Positions 23,630 to 34,682 are shown, counted from the first letter of the stretch. The stretch: DNA of 64,000 nucleotides from Andrena cerasifolii (GCF_050908995.1 NC_135118.1:2418001-2482000); one strand, 5' to 3'. The notes: generated by a model from the sequence alone, not told the origin. Translations and numbers: made by a program.

Positions 23630-24363
23630 GGGGAGGTTCTGGTCTAGAGCCCAACAAAATAGGTGATATTTAGGAATTAATTAAAGGGAAACTACTATAT
23701 AAAATTTAATGGGACTTGTTGCATTGTATTAAGGATGTCTTAGATTATAGAAATATATTTTTTGTTTTATAATTAATCATTGCAGACAGCCTTGGGGAGT
23801 CGTTAAAGGCAAGGCGTCAAAAAATTGATCCAAATCGGTGGGACCTCTATCTCCAAAAGTTATTATCCGATTCGACTGAAACCTTGTTTATTTTGAAGAT
23901 TATTCTTTTGGCTAGGGGGGAGGGTCTAAAAATTACAAAAATTACATTTTTTTTTAGAAAATAACGACACTTCAAGTTTGAAATCACTTTTCCCTGTATT
24001 TTTCGTCCTTTCATCGCCTTTGAAAATTATAAATTTTCAACTTTTTGTAATTTTGTTAGTCCCCTCCCCCTAGCCAAAAGAATAATCTTGAAAATAAAAA
24101 AAGTTTCAGTCGAATCGGATAATAACTTTTGAAGATACAGGTCCCACCGTTTTGCGAACACTGTTTCAAGAAAAACGCATTTGAAGTTTTACGTGAGCGC
24201 CGGAGTGGACGGTTGTGACCCATGCATTTGCCGCGACTCAAATGCCTATAACGTCGGGAATTTTACGAATTTCAACAAATCCTTTTAAACACGTATTCCT
24301 GAAAGATTGAACATTCGAAAAATGAAATGAAAAAAAAATCGACATTTAGACCAGAACCTCCCC
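23630..24363. mobile_element. TTAA element family A, copy 1
   Basis: Ends GGGGAGGTTCTGGTCTA and TAGACCAGAACCTCCCC, flanked by TTAA on both sides (23626-23629, 24364-24367). It shares its subterminal sequence (AGGAATTAATTAAAGG, GTCAAAAAATTGATCCAAAT) with 48473-49865. piggyBac- or Kolobok-like by TTAA target. Confidence 0.8.
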
Positions 24364-24459
24364 TTAAAGATAGGATCTCCTACCCGCGATTGGTCGCTGC
24401 GATTGGTCGCAGCGATTTGACCCAGCGACTGGCCCAGGCTGAATCTACTTGTCTGCGAC

Positions 24460-24611
24460 CAGGGGTGTGCGGGTAGCCGACTTTTCGGGCTCGGGACGGG
24501 CCGGAAACTTACGAAAGTATCGCGACCCCGCCCGACCCCACTAAAAATTTTCCGACCCGTCTCGAGGGCCAGGGACCCGAGCCTCGGGACGATCTGCACA
24601 TTCCTACCTGC
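24460..24611. mobile_element. Short hAT-like element with CGGGCTCGGGAC motif, nested
   Basis: Ends CAGGGGTGTGCGGGTAG and GATCTGCACATTCCTA. Flanks TCTGCGAC and CCTGCGCC agree at 6 of 8 positions. CCGACCC/GGGTCGG-type motifs recur throughout the 150 bp. Confidence 0.55.
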
Positions 24612-24814
24612 GCCCAAGTACATTGCCACAGTGGGGCAGAATCCCAAGAAACAAGGAAACGAGTTAGAATTCAAAAGTTGGGGGAGGATTATGTATTTTT
24701 ATATATTTATGATATTTGATACAACGCAGTGGAGTTAGAAATGCAAAGTACAGAATGGGCGAGGCTCAACGTCGCTGTTATTCATGCCTGACCCGAATAT
24801 TTCTTGTACATTAC

Positions 24815-25400
24815 TAATCTCCATAAAAAACTTGAGAAAAGTAAAAAAATTACGCCCAGTACACGAAATCAAATAAATCACAAAAAATAGAAGATAATAA
24901 TAATTATAAAATAAAAAAAGATGTGAAATCAAAATGAGCTGCACGTACATAAAGGTCTGGGTTAAATATTTTAATACGATTAAACATTTTATTGAAAATA
25001 CTTGGCGCTGCGAAACAGAAAAAATGTTAATTGTTCTCCTTTTAATAATTTACAATAACTCCCTTACAATCTAAAATACATAAACATATACATATACATA
25101 TTAGAAACGCAGTCAGATTTATTCTACATATATTTAATTCTAATTTCATACGTAGCATATGCGCACGCACACACAAGAAAGAAAGAAAGAAAAAGATTAA
25201 TTAATGCAATTTATACATATTTATTCAGTTTAGCGGCACCAATTCGGGACGCAGCGCCAAGTAATTTGAATAAAAATTTGATTTCACATCTTTTTTTATT
25301 ATATAATTATTATTATCTTCTATTTTTTGTGATTTATTTGCTTTCGTGTACTTGGCGTAATTTTTTTACTTTTCTGAAATTTTTTATGGAGATCTCACTT
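24815..25400. repeat. Inverted repeat at the core of the foldback
   Basis: About 120 bp at 24815-24935 (GATAATAATAATTATAAAAT) pairs with 25280-25400. An AAAGAAAG microsatellite lies at about 25174-25193. Confidence 0.6.
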
Positions 25401-25789
25401 GTTTTTACAAAGATAATTTACATAGAGAATGACTTCACATAATTTTCAATATTATAAATTATTATTATATTATTGATTGATGACTGGATATTTTTTTCAT
25501 CCTCTCGGGGTTATTTTTTTTTTAAAATATATTGTACTGTCATCCAAACTACGCACGCCTGTAAAGCTTCAAGACAATTGGATTGGTGGAATTGGTTTAA
25601 ATTGGTTTTTATCATTTAAATTAAAAAGAAATTTATTTATTTGTAAAAACAGGTTTATAACTTGGTTATAACTTGACGGTAAGTTGTGAAAATTTGGAGT
25701 AGATTGCATAGCGAAGATAGCGATTGACGAACGAAACGTGTGTTAGTTCCGTTTTGGCTGAAGGTGTGCGTGTAACGTGTATACGTATT

Positions 25790-26020
25790 ATGTTTGACGA
25801 AAAATTTCTTGAAGAAGACGAAGGAAAAGAACAATTTTTTCGGAAGAATCAGAAGAAAAATCTTACCGTTTCTGACAGATCCATGGGACGATATTACCAT
25901 ATCTCAGTAATGCGCGGACCGATTTTATTGAAATTGGTCTTATTCGAAAGCTTATATGCGCTTTACATAAGAAAAATGCCTTTAAATTTAGGAAATATTG
26001 CAGGCGTGATGAGATATTAA
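25790..26020 (+). other. Small open frame in foldback centre, unrecognised
   Basis: Starts ATG, 76 residues, with an acidic/basic N-terminal half (FDEKFLEEDEGKEQFF) and a hydrophobic C-terminal stretch. No family recognised and no flanking splice support. It may be chance or a remnant of an element protein. Confidence 0.2.
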
Positions 26021-26729
26021 TGAAATAAGTTTCAGGTTAGGTTGGAATAGCCCGGCGACGAGTAAATGATAGCGGTAGCGACAGTCGACATATACAGGGT
26101 GTCTTTCCTGTACTTTCTTTCCTGTACTTGGCGTCGAGACGCTACCGCGTCTCTAGATATGTGCTCCTAAAAAAAGTAAAAACCCAAAAAGGAGCCAGAA
26201 ATAAAGGTTTTAAAAATTATAGAAAAAATTGTAGCTAAAAATATTCTATCCTCCCAATGGCCCACCTTCTCTCACATCTGAATACGTCAGCGCGCGCTTT
26301 TGTTTGCACACAGATTAGAACTAGACGTCATGATATTTTTACCGCTTTTAGGTGCTCATATTAGTAGTCTACAGGTAACATAAAAATACATACTCCCATA
26401 TCTTTTGAATTCTGACTTCTTTCCTTATTTCTTGGGATTCTGTCACACTGTGGCAATGGGTCGCAGTGCGACTGGTCGCTAGGCTGCTCCCGGTGGTCGC
26501 GGTGCCCAGCCTGCGACTAGGTATAATGGGCAACAGACCCTCATCGCATTGTGTTGTCTCTCGAGTAGCCTACGCTGTTACTCAAACAGACTCGCGTCAG
26601 GCTCCTACGTCTGGCGTAAACCCGACGATCGCAGTCGCTTGTAGGAGAACAGATACATGCTTTCCCATTGCACCAGTATACTGCGACCAGTCGCTGCGAC
26701 CAATCGCGGGTAGGAGATCCCGCCTTTAA

Positions 26730-27460
26730 GGGGACTAGGCAGTCGTTTTTAGTGAGAAAGAGACTCTGTCCTTTATTTATTTGTAAAAAAATGAAAGCAA
26801 ATCCAGATGTATCCTTTTACCCAATGTTTATTACTACACATACAGATTGGAAACAAATTGGTAAGAAATATATATGTGCTTTAAAAATGGCGCTGCAGAC
26901 GGTTAAACAATTAAACGTTTTTCCGTTGTTTTGCCTTAATATCGGTCTTAAAATGTGACGTAATCCGATTCCAAAGGTGTGATTCTTGTTTGCTGGAATC
27001 ATAGTTTCCGGGCGAACCTATAAAAACAAAAGTTGAATAAAAATTATGCGATTGGTGGATGAAAAACGGCGATTTTTTCGAGAAAAATACGTTCTTGTTT
27101 GTGCGCTACTAAAATCCGGTGACTTCTTAATTTTTTTCTAAAAATCTCGAATTTTTACGGACCACATCAGAGGTTTGCCCGCAAATGGCACATGTTTTGC
27201 ACGTCCTGTAATTTTTTCCAAGTCGATCTGAACCTCTATTCGTTCACAATCAGGTACAAATGAAGAGAAAAAAATATTCGAGAAAAACGCGTTTAAAGTT
27301 TCTGGGCAAAGGCGGCGCTATAGGTTGTCGCTTGACGTTTTTAGCCGCCAAATCTACAATTTTGCGAATTTTACTATAAACCAAGCGACATTTTATTCAG
27401 AAACGATAGTACTTTCTTAAAATGCAATAAAAACATCGATTTTTCAATTGCCTAGTCCCC
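26730..27460. mobile_element. TTAA element family B, copy 1
   Basis: Ends GGGGACTAGGCAGTCG and CAATTGCCTAGTCCCC, flanked by TTAA (26726-26729, 27461-27464). Its left subterminal segment (GAAAGCAAATCCAGATGTAT) recurs in the partial copy at 63815-64000. Confidence 0.8.
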
Positions 27461-27543
27461 TTAACGCGCCTGACTACCACTGTCGGCGCCGCACATTTTG
27501 CCAAACTATTTCGCTTCTGTATTGAAAACAAAACGTCACTTAC

Positions 27544-27645
27544 CACGTCCGTTGATGCTTTCCAAAGGAAAAATGTCTGCTGCATCGCGTGGAGTAGTCA
27601 GTTTTTCTCCTAAACCCTTACTTTTGGAAATAAATTGAAAGATAT
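27544..27645 (-). other. Exon-like segment in right foldback arm
   Basis: Mirror of 23426-23527: same 102-bp length, acceptor TTTTTGCAG, donor GTAAGTG, frame reading DIFQFISKSKGLGEKLTTP onward. About ten substitutions separate the two, several of them amino-acid changing. Confidence 0.4.
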
Positions 27646-27949
27646 CTGCAAAAAGGGATGCATGTCGGGTGTTCTTTTCCCTTTGATCATTGTTTAAACA
27701 TATTTAAATGTTCTTAATGCACTAACAACTTATACCGTTGTATTCGGTAGGGTTCATAGAATAATTGGATGCAACAAGCAACCGAATAAGTATTACCGTT
27801 TCGACACAAAAGACGTTCAAAGTTGAAAATGTGCATTTGTTTTGCAAAATCAAATTCCTCAAAAATTGAGGGCGATGGCGACAGACGGTTTACGGATTCG
27901 TTTTCAGCGCAGGAAAACCTATAAGAAACAGTTACTGAACGTTACAAGT

Positions 27950-28331
27950 CCAGATGGCTGTCTATCTGTCTAACCGTACAAAATTATACATTAAGGGTGT
28001 TATATAAAATAAATAATATTTGGTGAGATTGATAACGAAAAGTCTACCGAATGGCTGAAATTACTAACTGGCGTACATATTTCACACTCAGCGTTTATCT
28101 GGAGAATCACGACGCTATGCAGGACCTTGAATCCACACGTTAGATGTTACATAAATCTACGTTGTTGAAAAGTGAACAAACTATGCACAGGTTTTCCAGG
28201 TATAGTTATCCCCCTTCGTTAAAGTTCAATACCTGCCAGCTGCACGAGTTCAATGCAGATCGCAGCGCGTGTCAAATTAGCGAACAAGTTAATTAGCTTT
28301 GCCCAACACTGAATGGCATCTCTATACTTAA
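27950..28331. other. Intergenic, nothing recognised
   Basis: AT-rich at first, becoming GC-richer toward 28330. No repeat or gene signal found. Confidence 0.3.
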
Positions 28332-28784
28332 TCACAGTCGGGTAGTCGTGGTTAATGCATCCACGAGCCGCGCATATTTGAGTAAGCAATCGACCAGATC
28401 GCTTTGTTGGCTCAACTCTTTGCGGACGGAAGTTGAAACGCTTGGCGTACGTCCCGTGCGGGAATCCTCCAGTATCATTTGCTCGCAGTACTCACCAAAC
28501 GCCGATAGGCGTTGGGCGCACAGGTCGCACGCGTGTGAGCTCGTCGTCCGCAAGGGGTTGAAGATGAATGGAGCTACAGCAGCCTTAGTACCCTTGATAT
28601 CCTGCTTAGCCGCAGGCTTAATTTCGTGCGACCGTTGTTGCCAGATCAATTCACGGCAATTACCACAATACAAACTCGTCAGATCTAACGCCCGGTCGAC
28701 CCAGTTAATACTTTCGAGAAGGACAGTCCGAAACCTGAACGAGTGTAAAGCGTTCGCGCTGGCCAAGAAAGCTCTGGCGTTTAA
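28332..28784 (-). CDS. Unrecognised 150-codon open frame with paired CxxC motifs
   Basis: I do not recognise this product. The frame opens after a TAG at 28787-28785 and has no ATG near its start; the only methionine is late, so it would be an exon or a relic. It contains two CxxC pairs (CGNC and CDLC) about 45 residues apart, suggesting a zinc-binding fold, and a helical, charged C-terminus (RKELSQQSDLVDCLLKYARL). It is visibly more GC-rich than its surroundings. The opposite strand is also open for 159 codons, so coding strand is uncertain. Candidates are a captured or endogenised sequence or an exon of an unannotated gene. Confidence 0.35.
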   Translation of the reverse strand, partial: LNARAFLASANALHSFRFRTVLLESINWVDRALDLTSLYCGNCRELIWQQRSHEIKPAAKQDIKGTKAAVAPFIFNPLRTTSSHACDLCAQRLSAFGEYCEQMILEDSRTGRTPSVSTSVRKELSQQSDLVDCLLKYARLVDALTTTTRL

Positions 28785-29430
28785 CTATGGCTTAGAAACT
28801 GACCCTTTCGGTAAGGTGAAAGTCTAATGTTTTTAATATTTAATCGTTTGGAATATTCGTAGAGAAATTGGTGGAAAATTCAGAGGGAATGTTTTTGCTT
28901 GTACCGAAGAAGGCTCTACGCTGAATTTGATGGAATTGGAAGATGATTATTTGTTATATATGTAGGGATGTTAGGTGATCAGGGCAGGAGTAAACTGCAC
29001 ACTCGTGGAAAAGTAAAAAAGGCTTATTTATTGTAAAGAATAGGTTCAGGCGATGATGCCTCTCGTTCGACGGACTCTGCAGGACTGACTTCATCCATTC
29101 TTGTCTTGCGCTCCCCGAGATTCACACTTACAACACACACACTCTTGACACGCACTCGGGTCACCCAAACTCTCCGCATGCATTCGACGAAACCATTCAA
29201 ACCTCACACCCCTGACGCATTCGATATCCTACTATAAACATCCGCTCTCGATCCCAATCGCTCAGGCCCAAACATACTTTGTCAATCGAACAGTCTTCGC
29301 ACTCCCACATATATGTATACATTATTGCATAATACAGTGTTATGTAATTATATCCAGTTCCGTCGAATACAGAGTGAACCTGAAGTAGTGCTAATTTTAC
29401 ACAATTAGCACTTTATTTAATAATGTATAT
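28785..29430. other. Intergenic, nothing recognised
   Basis: Mixed composition with short CA-rich runs near 29130-29160. No repeat termini or coding signal identified. Confidence 0.3.
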
Positions 29431-29910
29431 ACAGGGTGTGCCATTTCCCCCATCTCCCCAGGTAAATATCTCGAAAAATATTAACGACACGAAAAAATGT
29501 TTCAGATGAGAGCTGTAGGAAATAGGATTCGAGGGGGGCATACCACGCTGGTATTTGTTTGACCTTGCGCTGACATTGAAAAGGCTTGTGAAGGTCACAT
29601 TTAAATTTCTAAATGGGAACCTGTATTTTTTATTTCGTATTTTTGTAGCTGACGTCCAAAGACCCAGGCAGTGTTTTGAAATCATTTCGATGTCAGCTAT
29701 AAGAATATGAAGTAAAAAATACAGGTTCCCATTTCAGAATTTGAATGCGACCCTCACAAGGCTTTTCAATGTCATCGCTAGGTCAAAGAAATTTAAGCTT
29801 GGTATGTCCCCCTCGATTCCTATTTCCTGCAACTCTCGTCTCAAGCATTATCCCGTATCATTCATACTTTTCAAGATATTTACCTGGGCAGATTAAAATG
29901 GGGCGCCCTG
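29431..29910. mobile_element. ACAGGGTGTGCC-terminus palindromic MITE
   Basis: The left half (ACAGGGTGTGCCATTTCC, CCAGGTAAATATCTCGAAAA) is mirrored on the right, ending GGGGCGCCCTG. Arms of about 200 bp meet near 29660-29700. Mariner-like by terminus style; no transposase. Confidence 0.65.
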
Positions 29911-29915
29911 CTTAA

Positions 29916-30611
29916 GGGGTTGCGCCTACCTGCAAGGTCTGAAAACGCAGATATTTTCGGGATTTTTTTTTCTTCAATTTGAAGACTTTTTTTTAAATTA
30001 ACGGTAGTATATTCGAAAGTATATATTTTAAAGTTCTTGTAGTTTTTTTTGCAATGCGGTAACTAAATAAATAATGGAATTACAAGCGATCTCCCGACAG
30101 CACTTTTTTTCATCAGAAATAAAAAATTCGACCAAATTTAGTCAGTATATTAGATTAGCTTGTCCTTAATCGTGGGTTTTTCATTTCCGTTGGATAGTTG
30201 TTGTTTTACAGATGGAAAATGATGAAACATGAGCGCGATTCTGTGGTGAAAATCGATACTTTTGCTATGAGAAGTTGCCATTCTGTAGCAAATTAATATC
30301 TTGGGATAATAAACGATTAAGGACAAGATAATCCAATATACTAACTAAATTCCCGCGAATTTTTTATTTCAGACGAACCAGGTCAGAATTAGAATGTTCA
30401 CCGCAAACTACTGACAAAAAAATTGCTGCTGAGAGATCGCTAATATTTTTTTATTATTTATGTATATTTTCCATCGGAAAAATTACCACAAGTAGTTTAA
30501 CATGTACACTTTCGAATACACAAAGGTTTATTAAAAAAAAATTATTCGAGTGTTTTAAAAAAAATCTCGAAAATACTTGTGTTTTCAGACCTTGCAGGTA
30601 GGCATAACCCC
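29916..30611. mobile_element. TTAA element family C
   Basis: Ends GGGGTTGCGCCTACCTGC and GCAGGTAGGCATAACCCC, with TTAA at 29912-29915 and 30612-30615. Subterminal AAGGTCTGAAAAC is mirrored. It shares the right TTAA with the next element. Confidence 0.8.
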
Positions 30612-30615
30612 TTAA

Positions 30616-30895
30616 CCCTTAACTGGTATACTGTTTTTGGCAAACGTGACTGGTATACTGGAGTCGTGGCAGACCCCAAATAAAAAAGGGCATAGAAATT
30701 TGTAAAGTCGACACTAGAGCAACCACTACGAATATTTTCTTCTTAGGTAATGTAGAAAATAATAGAAGCGTAGAAAGTTAAACTATTATTTTAAAATTAA
30801 TTAGAAATTCAGTTTACCAACTTAGACAACCGAAAATTGTACATCGAACTTTGGGTGTTTGGGGTCACGAGCGACCCCAGAATACCAGTTAAGGG
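30616..30895. mobile_element. piggyBac-like MITE (CCCTTAACTGG ends), copy 1
   Basis: 280 bp with ends CCCTTAACTGGTATACTG and CAGAATACCAGTTAAGGG, flanked by TTAA (30612-30615, 30896-30899). Copy 2 is 42060-42325. A CCC terminus plus TTAA is characteristic of piggyBac relatives. Confidence 0.8.
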
Positions 30896-31033
30896 TTAAG
30901 AAATAACCCTCTTCAGAGTAGCACCTTCTTCAGCAGCAGTCCCTAATCTGTTGAAGAAGCTGCGAGCTTTCCGAACAACCCAACGTTTACCTGTGTCGAT
31001 GCCACGAAGATTTTCTTGTATTAAATATCCTAG

Positions 31034-31189
31034 AGTGGGACCTTAACGTCAGAAGTAGAAATGCCGAAACGTCGAGGAATATGTGCCAGGCTCTTCAATG
31101 TCCTGAAATCCATAATTTCACTACTCTTGTGCGAGATAGGAATTACAAATACTACAGCATCTATCCCGGATACATTGCTACTGGGAATG
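31034..31189 (+). CDS. C-type lectin gene, internal exon a
   Basis: Acceptor ATATCCTAG, donor GTAAGA. It starts with two bases of a split codon and then reads WDLNVRSRNAETSRNMCQ onward to IATGN. The exact acceptor is the less certain border. Confidence 0.65.
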
Positions 31190-33159
31190 GTAAGACACGT
31201 GCGTTAAAACAATGGACGTCGCGATGAACGTATTTATTTTTTATTCATGTTCTTACCTCCATTTGCGGTGGGCTATCAAGTACAATATTTTGAATTGCAT
31301 AGCTTGAATATAATTCGAAGCCTGAAACCGTTGGAACTCTCTTCATACGTTGAAAGTGTTGAAGACCTTGAAACATTACTGGTTCTTGAAGATGAAGAAT
31401 GTATAACAGTAACCAGATTTTCAATTTAAACTAAAATATTTCTTGTGTTATTTAATCACATTGGATATTCTAGAGAAGTTGTCAAGGAGTTATGATAATT
31501 GAAGAGTCCTTGTGGGAAACACTACAAGTGCCAAAAATCAAATTCTATACTATAGTATTACCATTGGGACGTAGAACATTTTTTGATATTTTTTTTTTAT
31601 TATGGCACTTACAAGGGAAGATCCTGAACCCGGAAATTCAAAACATTCTGAAACTTTGTGAATATGTAGGGAATTTCCTCCTGATTACAACGCAATTTTT
31701 ATTTGCTGCTCAAATTCACCCTAAGGGGGTGCAATTGACCCCTGGTAATCCGGCTATTTCCCGATTTTCTGTTATAACTCGTGAACTGTAAAATATTTTT
31801 TTATTATCAAATAATAGATCTAATTAAAAGAAGTAAGTTTTGTCTTGAAACTTTTTTTCTATTTCTTACAGTTCTCAAGTTATAACACAACAATCGCAAA
31901 ATAGCTGAATTTTCAGGGGTTGATTTCATCCCCTTAAAGTAAATTTGGACAGCAAAGAAAAATCGCGTTGTAATCAGGAAGAAATCCCCTATATGTTCAG
32001 AAAGTTTCAGAATTTTTTGAATTTCGGGTTCGGGATCCTTCCCTTGTGAGTATAGTTGGTAAAAATTTCGGAGTTTTTTTAATATAATAACTTTGCAACG
32101 AATAAATTCCTAAACCTAATATCGTCCTAGAGATCATCCCTTGTTAGTGTTTTCTACAAGGACTCTTCAATTATCTTATTTTCACGATGGAATGTATTAT
32201 AGATCTATAAAATTTTAGGCACCACCAATTTCACGCTGGTCTGCATCCCTCGGACGGGAGTATTCATATTCTCGAGCAATAACTTGAATTACAGCCAAGC
32301 ACAAATTTCTTGCCAAAAATTCAATGCATCGCTCGCGCATATAATTAGCGAGGAGCGCACCAACGGTCTTGCGAAGTATATTTCGCAAAATACTCCCACG
32401 CTTGTTGGACTCAGTAACCGCGACCATAAGAGCAGTTGGAAAAACGAATTTGGTACTTGGTAGTTTGAATTTCGTATTACACAACAGGCTCTTAATAGAA
32501 CGCGAGAGAAGCAAAAGGGTTGTAATAAAATTTTGAAAATTTATTGTAGATTGAAATAAATAATCAGATTTATTATTACTTGAATTTCTTTTGGGAAAGG
32601 ATTATCACAAACTTACATAAACACTGTCGACTATTTTATGGAATTTTTGAACTCACCCTCTTTAAATAGATACGAGTCTATAGTTGAATGTTATAAAATA
32701 TATTTATCGTTTTAAAATTTTCATAATAACGTAATATGTATATTTGCAACAGTATTTAAGATATATACTTTTATCGCTCGTTATCTTCCAGTTAGTGAAA
32801 CATGCAAAATGCAGGAGTATCTTATCGTAGCACTACGGTGCGTGGTCGTTGAGAATTATTATAATTCTAGTAAAATATTTACATGCTTAACTAATGTGTA
32901 CTACTATACTGTCAGTATTCAAAGGAAATCGTGGCAAATGAAATGAACTGTACCATTTTCAGATGAACCGCTTTCGTGTTTTAATTATCGATCATGGGGT
33001 GAAGGGCAACCATCGCACGCACATGGATGTGTTAGTCTCGTGCAACCATTCAAATCGAAACCTGGCCCTTTTTGGAAAGTTGTGTCTTGTGATAGCGCAT
33101 TGCCTTTTATATGCGAAGTTTCGCCAATATATAAGTCTATAAGTAATATGTTTATATAA
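31034..33159 (+). CDS. C-type lectin-domain protein, 3' three exons
   Basis: Exons 31034-31189, 32219-32452 and 32963-33159 (TAA at 33157) join in consistent phase (each junction splits a codon 1+2). The joined protein has an N-terminal region with cysteines (CQALQC, TLVCIP), then a C-type lectin fold: NYSQAQISCQKFNASLAHI, VGLSNRDHKSSWKNE, SCFNYRSWGEGQPS, GCVSLV and WKVVSCDSALPFICE. The WIGL-like, GQP and C-terminal PFICE landmarks define the family. The usual calcium and sugar determinants are missing: QPS replaces QPD/EPN and WKVV replaces WND, so calcium-dependent sugar binding is unlikely. Such insect proteins are normally secreted or membrane-anchored. The signal peptide exon was not found upstream, so the gene is 5'-incomplete in this reading. 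Confidence 0.82.
31490..32175. repeat. Outer inverted repeat in lectin intron
   Basis: ATAATTGAAGAGTCCTTGTG near 31494 pairs with CAAGGACTCTTCAATTAT near 32156. It encloses the MITE copy at 31611-32047 and suggests an older element into which the MITE inserted. Confidence 0.55.
31611..32047. mobile_element. AAGGGAAGATCC-terminus MITE, copy 2
   Basis: Uninterrupted version of the element at 13161-13835, ends ACAAGGGAAGATCCTGAACC and CCTTCCCTTGT. It lies in the intron between lectin exons a and b. Confidence 0.8.
32219..32452 (+). CDS. C-type lectin gene, internal exon b
   Basis: Acceptor AAAATTTTAG, donor GTACTT. Encodes TTNFTLVCIPRTGVFIFSS through SLAHIISEERTNGLAKYI to SSWKNEF. A 99-codon frame on the opposite strand here is only a shadow: the plus frame carries the lectin landmarks. 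Confidence 0.85.
32963..33159 (+). CDS. C-type lectin gene, last exon
   Basis: Acceptor CCATTTTCAG. Encodes EPLSCFNYRSWGEGQPSHAH through WKVVSCDSALPFICEVS to TAA. AATAAA-type signals follow within about 130 bp (near 33289). Confidence 0.88.
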
Positions 33160-33358
33160 TCGGGATTGCAAACTGTGTACTGCATTCAAGGAAATTTAAA
33201 TGAATTAATATAAATTACAAGAATTTTAAAATTGAAATTAAGATGTACTGTCTATAAAAAATATTGGAAGTAAATGATTTATGAAAATAAAAAATCATTG
33301 TATTATTTATTAAGTTATTTGTACGTTTTCACGTTTCAATGCAAGTGTATTCGGAGTG

Positions 33359-33500
33359 CAGATTTGGGCATTATTCGAATACATTTTTATTATCTAATTA
33401 AAAATTTATTCGAAATAAAAATTTATTCGTCATTCCCGAATAACTTCATTTTAGTCGATGATTATTTGTTAAAATTTAATTCGAATAACGCTCAACTCTG
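33359..33500. mobile_element. hAT-like MITE (CAGAGTTGGGCATTATTCG family), copy 1
   Basis: 142 bp, ends CAGATTTGGGCATTATTCG and TTCGAATAACGCTCAACTCTG-type terminus (shown in part). Flanks TCGGAGTG and GTGGAGTG match at 6 of 8. The ATTCGAAT-type motif recurs along it. Confidence 0.65.
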
Positions 33501-33508
33501 GTGGAGTG

Positions 33509-34245
33509 TAAACAGTATTGTGTAGTCGTTAAAATACAGACCTTATTGTTTGAATGAAAAGGATAAATTAATGTAATAAAAACACAAATACGAATTATAT
33601 ACAGGTGTTTAATGTGTAACTACAAATATCTTTTGTTATTAGGAGAAAAAGATTTAGTCTAATAAACTATTTACAAACTTCAGTTAATCAGAATAGATGA
33701 TTGATAAGAAAGGAAAAATACAATTCTCACTCTTTGTAGATTATATACATGTAATACTAGAATTATTCTACCATTAAAAATCGTGTTCTCTTTCCAATGA
33801 ATTTCTTATCGTTTATTACATGCTTCCTAAAGTAATAGCTTAATAACTAAGAATCAGCTGCTAAGCCGCCTTAATATTCCATTGAAAAATTTTAGTAGGA
33901 TTCAATAAGAATACATTATACCAACAATTTGATTATGTCAATATTGCTTAATAATATTTGATGAAAGCGTAATGTAAAATAAAAATCTTATCCAGTTTTT
34001 AAGACATTTCACGTAATATTATGCAAGCTATATGTATATACGATGCAAATAATAATCCACCTCTCATGTAGGTATATTAAAATTTTCTATCGATAAGTAT
34101 TTTAAATCTGCATACACTTGCTATTCTATAGTTAGACAACATTTATTTCTCGTTTATACTTTCCTGTGCATCAAGAAATAAAAACGACGAAACATCTGCA
34201 TTTCTTCGTTTCATAGATTATAGGAATGTCTATGTCACATTGCTA
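33509..34245. other. Lectin 3' flank, no gene seen
   Basis: Very AT-rich DNA with no recognised repeats or frames. Confidence 0.3.
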
Positions 34246-34682
34246 GCAAGGGAAGATCCCGAACCCGAAAATTCAAAAAATTCTGAAACTTAGCGAATAT
34301 GTTGGGAATTTCCCCCTGATTGCAAGCCAATTTTTGTTTGCTGCCCAAATTCGCTATAAGGGGGTATATTTGACCCCTGAAAGTCCGGATATTTTCCGAT
34401 TTTGTGTTATAACTCGTGAACTGTAAAATAATTTTTTTTACCAAATGGTAGATCTAATTAAAAGAAGTAACTTTTGTCTTGAAACTTTTTTTCTATCTCT
34501 CACAGTTCTCAAGTTATAACACAACAATCGCAAAATAGCTGAATTTTCAGGGGTTGATTGCACCCCCTTAGAGTAAATTTGGACAGCAAAAAAAAATTGC
34601 GTTGTAATCAGGAGGGCATTCCCTACATATTCACAAAGTTTCAGAATTTTTTTAATTTTCGGGCTCGGGATCTTCCTTTGTA
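34246..34682. mobile_element. AAGGGAAGATCC-terminus MITE, copy 3
   Basis: Same family as 13161 and 31611, ends GCAAGGGAAGATCCCGAACC and GGGATCTTCCTTTGT. About 437 bp. Confidence 0.8.

Larger units (their letters stand above)
23117..27949. mobile_element. Giant foldback element, 4.8 kb
   Basis: Outer arms 23117-23625 and 27465-27949 are inverted copies; pairing resumes inside at about 24368-24460 with 26640-26725 (CTCCTACCCGCGATTGGTCG) and again near 24600-24680 and 26395-26455. Each arm is interrupted by a different TTAA element at the same site. Both arms carry an exon-like 102-bp segment with splice signals. The centre has an inverted pair (24815-24935 with 25280-25400) and a 77-codon ATG frame at 25790-26020. 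No known transposase domain is recognised. Confidence 0.7.

Noticed and set aside
30890..31020. Short minus-strand frame reading GYLIQENLRGIDTGKRW
   Set aside because: Under 50 codons, no start codon, no splice context, and it abuts a piggyBac-like MITE; no family could be named.
32215..32514. 99-codon open frame on the minus strand
   Set aside because: It is the shadow of C-type lectin exon b, whose plus-strand frame shows family landmarks and matching splice phases.
32985..33189. Minus-strand frames of about 65 codons
   Set aside because: Antisense to the last C-type lectin exon.
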